Positions 1 to 5,219 of a stretch of 6,690 bases of DNA are shown piece after piece. The DNA lies in contig DATFDL010000695.1 of the NCBI GenBank assembly GCA_035252155.1, forward strand, positions 1 to 6,690, in the 5' to 3' direction. The DNA is from JAICLL01 sp035252155. GTDB lineage: Bacteria > Planctomycetota > Planctomycetia > Pirellulales > JAICIG01. The notes beneath the pieces were generated by a model. The model worked only from the letters and a program-made list of their open reading frames with translations. It ran no database searches and was not told the DNA's origin. Numbering within the stretch: position 1 is the first letter of the stretch; each line of letters opens with the position of its first letter. Position numbers and translations under genes: made by a program.

Positions 1-2123
1 CTCCAAATCGAGCGGCCGCTGGCGCCGGAGACGGCTTCGATCCAGCGGCGGGCCTCGCGCGGGTCCGCACGAGGCCCAAGATCGCCGAAGGCCGCCAGCA
101 GGTCGGGCACGCCGTCAGCATCGAGATCGGGCGTCTTTTCGGGCGGTCCCAAGACGGCACTGGCTACCCCACGCGATCCTCCGACCGACCGCCAGATAAC
201 CGTATTGCCGCTGGTCTCACCGCTCGTTGCCCCCGTCTGCGATCCCCCATGCTCAGGCGGCGCGGCGACGACATCGGAGCCGCGCGGCGCGCACCATAGT
301 ATTTGGCCGTCCACGCCGGAGACCGCCAGCAGCCACGCCTGGTGCCGTGCCGCGAGCACGTAGTCGTTGAAGCCGTCGCGATTGAGGTCGATCGCTTCGG
401 TGAGCACGCGCGGGTGCAATTCGAAGGGACCAATGCCGCTGGGGCTGCGCCAGCCCACCGCGCGGTCCCATGGCCAGACGGCGCCGGGCGATTGCGGGAT
501 CAACGACGTCTGACCATCGGCCAGCTTGCGCTGCCAAGTGCCCCAGCCGACCGCGCCGTTCAACCGCTTTAAACCTTCGTCGTCGAGCGACAACAGATCG
601 TGCCGTCCCTCGCCCTGCACCACCGCGACGCTGCGCCCAATGGCGATCGTCGGCCAGAGCGTCTGATCTTCGAGGTTCAAATCGTACTTCAGCTTATGGC
701 CGCGCGGCACTTCGACGCGCATGTCGCCACGTAACCGTCCAGGGCTATGCGCTCGCAAGGTGTACTCGCCCGCCGGCACTTCGAGCGGCTGCTGCGTGGG
801 AATGCCTACGATCGGTGTGATCGGTTCATCGTGTTCATCGAGCACCTCGGCTACCAGCCGCGGTTCGTCGGTGGTCAGCGATAAAAATCCGAGTTGCCAA
901 CGATGGTAAAGGTTCATTGCCAGCATCGCAGATACGGTCAGCAGCAGCGTGGCGGCAATCGAGCCGGCGGCCAACAGCACGCCGTGGCGCTGCTGCCGCA
1001 GCCAGCGCACCGCTTGCTCGGCCAACGAAGGCTGCCGCGCCCGAATCGCGCGGCCCTCGAGCCACGCCCGCAGGTCGTCGGCCAATTCTCGCGCCGACGA
1101 ATATCGCCGCGCCGGATCTTTTTCCAGACACTTCATCACGATCGTGTCGAGATCGCGCGGCACGTCGCCGCGCAGTTGCCGCGGTGGATCGGGATCGGTC
1201 GTCAGGATGGCGTGGATGACCTGGTGCGGCGAATCGCCGGCGAAGGCAGGCACTCCCAATAGCAGCTCGTAGAGCGTGGCGCCCAGACTATAGATATCGG
1301 TGCGGTGGTCGATCTCCGATCGCACCAGCGAAGCTTGTTCGGGGCTCATATAACGAGGCGTTCCCAACAGCGCGCCGGTGACGCTCATCGTGGCGTCGTC
1401 CATCCGCCGCGCCAAGCCAAAATCGGTCAGCCAGATGCGATCGTCGGCATCGAGAAGCAGATTCGACGGTTTCACGTCGCGGTGAATCACGCCGTGTCGA
1501 TGGGCATGATCCAAGGCTTCGGCTGCCTGCAAGGCCCATTGGACCGCCCGTCGTGGATTGACCGGCCCTTCGCGCGCTACGTCAGCCAGCGTGCGCCCTT
1601 CGACGAACTGCATGGCGTAATAGTGGACGCCATGTTCGGCGCCCACCGAAAAGATCGGCACGACGTTGGTATGGTGCAGCCGGGCGACGGTGGCGGCCTC
1701 GCGCTCGAACCGCTCGACGGCTTCGGGGCCGCTCAGGGCGCCGAATCGCAGTACCTTCAGGGCCACGCGCCTTCCCAAGAGCACGTCTTCGGCTTCATAG
1801 ACCACGCCCATGCCGCCGCGGCCCACTTCGCGCAGCACGCGGAACGCGCCCAACTGCCGCGGCGCATCGGCATTGCCGCCACGCGCCATGAACTCCAGCC
1901 CAGCCAGGCAGGCTTCGAGTTGGCCGGCCAGTTCCGGATGGTCGGCCAAGAGCCGCGCGCGGTCGGGCGACTTGCCGGCCTTCAGATCGGTGAAATACTC
2001 ATCGAGCAGCCGCACCAGTTCTTCCGACGGTCCGGCGTTGCTCGCAAAATCGCGAGTGGGCGCCGGATCGGGCGTGGCCGCCGCAACCGGCGTGGCATGA
2101 TTCTCGGCAGGCGAATACGTCAT
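1..2123 (-). CDS. Transmembrane Ser/Thr protein kinase with extracytoplasmic FG-GAP/PQQ-like region (3' end outside window)
   Basis: This gene encodes a Hanks-type kinase that phosphorylates Ser/Thr on unknown partners. The frame is open from ATG 2123 to the window edge (707 codons, no stop), so the C-terminus is missing. An N-terminal extension (residues 36-79, ending ADHPELAGQLEACLAGL) is of the kind common before planctomycete kinases. The kinase domain spans about 94-357: glycine loop GRGGMGVVYEA (101-111), Lys123 in VALK, helix-C Glu142, catalytic HRDVKPSN (214-221), DFG (234-236), GTPRYMSPEQ (254-263), DIYSLG (276-281). All key residues are present, so it should be active. A single hydrophobic span (about 381-404) follows, then a beta-rich domain (about 420-485) and two repeats, each with a DxDxDG-type loop (579-587, 666-674) followed by AVSGxxGxxxW. 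The outer part may sense a ligand. ATG 2123 is the only usual start after the in-frame stop at 2178-2180. No Shine-Dalgarno sequence is visible. Confidence 0.95.
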   Translation of the reverse strand, partial: MTYSPAENHATPVAAATPDPAPTRDFASNAGPSEELVRLLDEYFTDLKAGKSPDRARLLADHPELAGQLEACLAGLEFMARGGNADAPRQLGAFRVLREVGRGGMGVVYEAEDVLLGRRVALKVLRFGALSGPEAVERFEREAATVARLHHTNVVPIFSVGAEHGVHYYAMQFVEGRTLADVAREGPVNPRRAVQWALQAAEALDHAHRHGVIHRDVKPSNLLLDADDRIWLTDFGLARRMDDATMSVTGALLGTPRYMSPEQASLVRSEIDHRTDIYSLGATLYELLLGVPAFAGDSPHQVIHAILTTDPDPPRQLRGDVPRDLDTIVMKCLEKDPARRYSSARELADDLRAWLEGRAIRARQPSLAEQAVRWLRQQRHGVLLAAGSIAATLLLTVSAMLAMNLYHRWQLGFLSLTTDEPRLVAEVLDEHDEPITPIVGIPTQQPLEVPAGEYTLRAHSPGRLRGDMRVEVPRGHKLKYDLNLEDQTLWPTIAIGRSVAVVQGEGRHDLLSLDDEGLKRLNGAVGWGTWQRKLADGQTSLIPQSPGAVWPWDRAVGWRSPSGIGPFELHPRVLTEAIDLNRDGFNDYVLAARHQAWLLAVSGVDGQILWCAPRGSDVVAAPPEHGGSQTGATSGETSGNTVIWRSVGGSRGVASAVLGPPEKTPDLDADGVPDLLAAFGDLGPRADPREARRWIEAVSGASGRSIW

Positions 2124-2183
2124 AAACGCTGCACAGCTTGATCGGTAGGCACCACAGCCGGAGGCGATTCCTTGCGGCTACCT

Positions 2184-2214
2184 ATTATGGTGTCGCGCCG
2201 TGGTGGTTTGTCAC
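2184..2214 (-). promoter_or_regulatory. Weak sigma70-like promoter candidate for the kinase gene
   Basis: Read on the minus strand, GTGACA (2214-2209) and CATAAT (2189-2184) are separated by 19 bases and would start a transcript roughly 55 bases before the kinase ATG. Both boxes differ from consensus and the spacing is longer than the ideal 17, so this could be chance. It is the best pair I see in the 193-base gap, which otherwise contains only the hairpin at 2242-2273. Confidence 0.2.
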
Positions 2215-2241
2215 GCGGATTTTTTGGGAATTCCGAAGGAT

Positions 2242-2273
2242 GCGGGTGGCCGACGAAACGGCCAGCCGGCCGC
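2242..2273 (-). terminator. GC-rich hairpin downstream of the DUF6575-like gene (possible terminator)
   Basis: A perfect 6-bp inverted repeat, TGGCCG (2247-2252) and CGGCCA (2259-2264), encloses a 6-base loop. An outer GCGG (2242-2245)/CCGC (2270-2273) stem extends it across an asymmetric bulge. It lies 44 bases past the stop codon of the gene at 2317-2931, where a terminator would be expected. No T-run follows on either strand, so it is not a classical intrinsic terminator; it may stop or stabilise transcript ends, or be incidental in GC-rich DNA. Confidence 0.3.
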
Positions 2274-2316
2274 AACATCAAGACGCGCGGGCAGGACTAT
2301 CTGGATAGGCAAAATG

Positions 2317-2931
2317 TCAGGCTCGGCCCGCGTCGATTCGGGAAATTGCCTGCACTGTGAGAACGGCCTTGCCCGGAATCTTCCAACCCGCCAATTTCAC
2401 TCGGACTTCATCATCGAAGGCTCGATATACCTCATCGCGCAACGGCTCATCAAATATGAATCGTTGCGAGCAGATGCCACCATTAATCTCACGCAGTTCC
2501 AAGGTCAGTCGGTCCTTGTCGAGCTCGCGGACTCGACCTTCCAGCTCGATCAATTCCGGTTCTATTGTGGGGAGTAGCAACGTCCCCTTGGTCGGAAGCG
2601 AGTCCGCGGGAATTACTTGGAAATCAACGCGCCAGCATTGGTTGACATCGCCGCTATGGGAGACGTCACAGATCCAGCAGCGCGGTTGGTTCAACGCGTC
2701 CAAAACGCTTTGGCGTCCGCTGCGCAGAGAATCGATGATGCTTACGGCCGTTGGCACGACAACGAACCTGCTGTGGTTCTCATCTTCGTCCGACCAACAG
2801 GCCAGGTTCAATTCGCCATCGGAGTCGGTGAGGGTGAAAATGCGCGGGCCGTCAAATTCGTAAAGAATTTCACGCGCGACGAACGGGCGAAAGTGCTCGG
2901 CATAGGCTGGCTTTCCTTGAACGTTCCACAT
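2317..2931 (-). CDS. Uncharacterised two-domain protein, DUF6575-like N-terminal domain
   Basis: This is a complete 204-residue protein with no signal peptide or membrane span, so probably cytoplasmic. Residues about 14-121 have the layout I associate with DUF6575-type proteins: an opening strand with YEFDGPRIFTL (24-34), then Trp46 and the acidic stretch DEDE (48-51), then SLRSGRQSVLDAL (68-80) and a final strand. This match is from memory and not verified. A second part (about 128-200) begins LEGRVRELDKDRLTLEL (130-146) and contains FDDEVRVKL, and looks like a small beta-barrel. No catalytic motif is evident. The start is well supported: GGAGGAG lies 9 bases upstream. Base composition is lower in GC (about 53% in two 60-base lines sampled) than the neighbouring yggS gene. 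The overlapping plus-strand frame 2617-3036 is judged an antisense shadow. Function is unknown; families like this are sometimes partners in toxin-immunity or peptidase loci, but nothing here proves that. Confidence 0.85.
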   Translation of the reverse strand: MWNVQGKPAYAEHFRPFVAREILYEFDGPRIFTLTDSDGELNLACWSDEDENHSRFVVVPTAVSIIDSLRSGRQSVLDALNQPRCWICDVSHSGDVNQCWRVDFQVIPADSLPTKGTLLLPTIEPELIELEGRVRELDKDRLTLELREINGGICSQRFIFDEPLRDEVYRAFDDEVRVKLAGWKIPGKAVLTVQAISRIDAGRA

Positions 2932-2934
2932 GGC

Positions 2935-3030
2935 TCACAGCTCCTCCGCCACGACGGAAAACAGGTCGACTCGATCGATGCCTTCATAAGCCCACCAGGT
3001 TGTGTGCGTCGGCTGCTGCCCAGAGGTCAA
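2935..3030 (-). pseudogene. Possible 3' remnant of a gene, or a 31-codon small ORF, upstream of the DUF6575-like gene
   Basis: The minus-strand frame ending at TGA 2937-2935 encodes a plausible C-terminus (TTWWAYEGIDRVDLFSVVAEEL is split here as TTWWAYEGID then RVDLFSVVAEEL). Its stop lies 3 bases before the next gene's ATG, and its last Glu-Glu codons form that gene's GGAGGAG. Such coupling is typical of consecutive genes in an operon. Upstream, the frame stays open but runs antisense into the cupin gene from base 3110, so a full-length partner cannot fit. Possible local starts are TTG 3030 (31 residues) and ATG 3075 (46 residues), both with poor ribosome binding sites. It could therefore be a leftover tail, a tiny real gene, or chance. 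I do not recognise the sequence. Confidence 0.3.
2941..2947 (-). promoter_or_regulatory. Strong ribosome binding site of the DUF6575-like gene
   Basis: On the minus strand GGAGGAG ends 9 bases before ATG 2931. It is the only strong Shine-Dalgarno sequence before a gene in this window and fixes the start of the 204-residue protein. It is embedded in the last codons of the short frame that ends at 2935, which suggests translational coupling. Confidence 0.7.
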
Positions 3031-3109
3031 CTCTAGTCTACGATGCGCGGAAGCGCACCCGCAACCCAAGCCCATTTTCCAAGACGCATTGCCGTGGTAA
3101 CTTGGACGT

Positions 3110-3457
3110 ATGAACCGTTTTGAAGTCGTTGATTTCGCCCAGATCGACCCGGTCGATTGCCCCTGCGGCGAGGCGAAGCGGGCCTTGCTCGACGTGCCCG
3201 ACTTTCCGGGCACGATCCATCGCACCGAAGTCTCGGCCGACGCCCGGACGCACTATCACCGCCGCTTGACCGAGATCTATTACTTTCTCGAATGTGATGC
3301 CGACGCACGCATGGAGCTCGACGGGCGGCAAATCAGCGTGCGACCCGAGATGTGCGTGCTCATCCGTCCGGGCGTCCGGCACCGCGCCATCGGCCGCATG
3401 AGCGTGCTGATCTTCGTGCTGCCCAAGTTTGACCCGGACGATGAGTATTTTGACTAA
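3110..3457 (+). CDS. Small single-domain cupin protein
   Basis: This 115-residue protein is a single cupin beta-barrel, probably metal-binding and cytoplasmic. Cupin motif 1 reads HYHRRLTE, giving His48, His50 and Glu55 as ligands, with Gly72 closing the motif. Motif 2 reads RPGVRH, giving His91 as the fourth ligand; the Asn often found a few residues later is absent. The barrel ends in the strand MSVLIFVLPKFDP (97-109). Cys17 and Cys19 lie before the barrel. Small cupins include isomerases, dioxygenases and sugar- or amino-acid-binding proteins; no feature here chooses between these. ATG 3110 gives the normal length, but only a weak GGA precedes it. The next gene begins 3 bases after the stop codon, so the two are almost certainly co-transcribed, probably together with yggS further on. 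No clear promoter is seen in the 73 bases between the short frame at 3030 and the start. Confidence 0.9.
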   Translation: MNRFEVVDFAQIDPVDCPCGEAKRALLDVPDFPGTIHRTEVSADARTHYHRRLTEIYYFLECDADARMELDGRQISVRPEMCVLIRPGVRHRAIGRMSVLIFVLPKFDPDDEYFD

Positions 3458-3460
3458 GCT

Positions 3461-4450
3461 ATGCAAGCAAACATCGAAGATACGGTAAATCAAGTGGGGA
3501 TGGTCCGGTCGGCCGAGATCGCCGCCCTGCTTGAGCCACCCAACACGGCGCAAGCCGGCGCGACTCGCAAAAAGTCGGCGAAGCTCCCCTCGCCGGCGGC
3601 CCACTGCGAGGCGACAAGCCTGGCCGTACTGCGGCCCGCCTGGTCATCGCGCGACATGCTGGCGGTCGATTACCGCGGCCGCGAGGTGCGCAGCGAGCTG
3701 ACCTGCGGTGGGCAGGTGCTTTGGGCGGGCCGGTGCAATCCGCGGATCGCGATCGATGGCGTCGAGCTTTTGCCCGCTTCCGACTGGGAAAACCTCTGCT
3801 GGGTCAGCGATGACGACGCCGATTATTTGGAGCTGCAGCTCGAACTTTTGGGTGGCGTGCGCGTGCAACGGCAGTTGCTTTTTGCCCGGCAAGATCGTTT
3901 TCTTTTCGCGGCCGACGCGGTGTTGTGCGAGCGGCCTGCGACCATCGATTACGGCCTGACGCTGCCGCTAGCCGATGGCGTGGCATTTCTGCCCGGCGAA
4001 CAGGCACGCGAGGGATTTTTGGCGTCGTCCGGTGGCCGGCGTCGCGCCCAGGCGTTGCCGCTGGCGCTCAGTGAATGGCGGGGCGATGCCCGCTGCGGCG
4101 AGCTGGCGGGTGGCGAGCGCGGTCTGGATCTGCGGCTCACGGCGCCGACGGCCCAGGCGCTCTATGCGCCGCTCTTTATCGATCTGTCACCACGTCGGTT
4201 CTCGCTGCCGGTCACCTGGCGGCAATTGACCGTGGCCGAGGACCGCCTCATTGTGTCGCGCGACGTCGCCGTGGGCTATCGCGTGCAGATCGGCCGCTCG
4301 CAATGGCTCTTCTATCGCTCGCTGGCGGAATGTGGCAATCGCACGCTGCTGGGTCAAAATCTGGTGAGCGAATTTCTGGCCGCGCGGTTCGGGCGAGACG
4401 GCATCGCCGAGCCGCTCATGGAAATCGAAGCCACGCCCGATGACCAATGA
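3461..4450 (+). CDS. Conserved-looking hypothetical protein between cupin and yggS
   Basis: I do not recognise this 329-residue protein with confidence. There is no signal peptide or membrane span. The first 45 or so residues are polar and probably disordered; from about 55 onward the sequence alternates hydrophobic and charged residues in a pattern of many beta strands (for example YLELQLELLGGVRVQRQLLF at 122-141, then RFLFAADAVL). That pattern recalls the beta-sandwich found at the C-terminus of heparinase II/III-like and related polysaccharide-active proteins, but I see no catalytic motif and treat this as a weak resemblance. ATG 3461 lies 3 bases after the cupin stop and has no Shine-Dalgarno sequence; ATG 3500 (residue 14) is an alternative start. 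The 3' end overlaps yggS by 11 bases, which suggests translational coupling. High GC at third codon positions along the frame supports a real gene. Confidence 0.8.
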   Translation: MQANIEDTVNQVGMVRSAEIAALLEPPNTAQAGATRKKSAKLPSPAAHCEATSLAVLRPAWSSRDMLAVDYRGREVRSELTCGGQVLWAGRCNPRIAIDGVELLPASDWENLCWVSDDDADYLELQLELLGGVRVQRQLLFARQDRFLFAADAVLCERPATIDYGLTLPLADGVAFLPGEQAREGFLASSGGRRRAQALPLALSEWRGDARCGELAGGERGLDLRLTAPTAQALYAPLFIDLSPRRFSLPVTWRQLTVAEDRLIVSRDVAVGYRVQIGRSQWLFYRSLAECGNRTLLGQNLVSEFLAARFGRDGIAEPLMEIEATPDDQ

Positions 4451-5138
4451 TCTTACGCCGCTCACCGGCAATCTCGCCCGCATTCGCGAGCGCATCGCCG
4501 ACGCCGCGCTGGCCAGCGGCCGGATCGCCGACGCCGTGACGCTGGTCGCTGTGACCAAATATGTCGAGCCCTCACTTGCCCGGGCGCTGGCCGAGGCGGG
4601 CTGCCTCGACCTGGGCGAGAGCCGGCCGCAAGAGCTCTGGCGCAAGGCCGAGGCGCTGGCCGATCTGCCCGTTCGCTGGCATCTGATTGGTCATTTGCAG
4701 CGGAACAAGATCGCTCGCACGTTGCCGCTGGTGTCGCTGGTCCACTCGGCCGACAGCCTGCGGCTGATCGAGGCGATCGACGCCGAAGCCGCCGCCTTGC
4801 CGCGGCCGGTGCCCGTCTTGCTCGAAGTGAACATTTCGGGCGAAGCCGCCAAGCACGGTTTTACGCCCGACGAGCTGGCGCCGCTGGGCCCGCGGCTGGC
4901 AGCGCTGGCGCACATCGAGGTGCGCGGGCTAATGTGCATGGCCAGCCGCGACTCGGACCAAGACCAGGCCCGCCGCGAGTTCGAGCGGCTGAGAATCTTG
5001 CGCGATCGCTTGCGAGGCGATTGGCCCGATCGCCTGCGTCTCGACGAGCTCTCCATGGGCATGAGCGGCGATTTCGAGGCCGCCATCGCCGAGGGCGCCA
5101 CCTTGGTGCGGATCGGCTCGAGCTTGTTCGAGCGATGA
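4440..5138 (+). CDS. yggS: YggS/PLPBP family pyridoxal-phosphate homeostasis protein
   Basis: This 232-residue protein belongs to the alanine-racemase-like TIM-barrel family that binds pyridoxal 5'-phosphate without known enzyme activity and keeps vitamin B6 and amino/keto acid pools balanced in the cytoplasm. The PLP lysine is Lys40 in LVAVTK. Other family signatures are WHLIGHLQRNK (80-90), the strand LLEVNISGEAAKHG (127-140), RGLMCM (162-167), and the phosphate-binding SMGMSGDFEAAI (205-216) and LVRIGSSLF (222-230). The usual GENxxQE motif reads GESRPQE (59-65), with Ser and Pro replacing the usual residues, a variant I associate with planctomycetes. Length and ends match the family. ATG 4440 lies within the last codons of the preceding gene, and no good ribosome binding site is present, so translation is probably coupled. 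It is the last gene of the cluster, with the stop just before an inverted repeat. Confidence 0.95.
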   Translation: MTNDLTPLTGNLARIRERIADAALASGRIADAVTLVAVTKYVEPSLARALAEAGCLDLGESRPQELWRKAEALADLPVRWHLIGHLQRNKIARTLPLVSLVHSADSLRLIEAIDAEAAALPRPVPVLLEVNISGEAAKHGFTPDELAPLGPRLAALAHIEVRGLMCMASRDSDQDQARREFERLRILRDRLRGDWPDRLRLDELSMGMSGDFEAAIAEGATLVRIGSSLFER

Positions 5139-5139
5139 T

Positions 5140-5218
5140 CGGTAGTTTTCGCGAACAACGCCGGTAATGCTCTTTGGGTCTGTAGGGAACGGACTCCGTG
5201 CCGTTCCGCAAACTACCG
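5140..5218. terminator. Nested inverted repeat between convergent genes (likely bidirectional terminator or palindromic repeat)
   Basis: A perfect 9-bp outer inverted repeat, CGGTAGTTT (5140-5148) and AAACTACCG (5210-5218), encloses an inner hairpin with a perfect 7-bp stem, GGAACGG (5186-5192) and CCGTTCC (5201-5207), and the 8-base loop ACTCCGTG. An 8-bp palindrome, TTCGCGAA (5148-5155), touches the left arm. The element begins just after the yggS stop and ends one base before the stop of the minus-strand gene, so it serves both transcripts by position. No T-run follows the stems, which argues against a textbook intrinsic terminator. The alternative is a small mobile or dispersed palindromic repeat. 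Confidence 0.6.
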
Positions 5219-5219
5219 C

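Noticed and set aside
1305..2141. A 278-codon plus-strand open frame opposite the kinase gene
   Set aside because: It lies antisense to the kinase domain, whose conserved motifs are all present on the minus strand. Long antisense frames are expected in GC-rich DNA, and the translation resembles no protein.
2227..2234. GGAATTCC palindrome next to a short T-run
   Set aside because: An 8-bp palindrome has no loop to form a hairpin and the T-run lies on the wrong side for a terminator; it is probably chance.
2617..3036. A 139-codon plus-strand frame with a fairly protein-like composition
   Set aside because: It overlaps the 204-residue minus-strand gene, which has a strong ribosome binding site and a recognisable domain layout. 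The plus frame has neither.
3038..3604. A 188-codon minus-strand frame opposite the cupin
   Set aside because: The cupin on the plus strand has its metal-binding motifs in order; the minus frame is a shadow and also spans the cupin/unknown gene junction.
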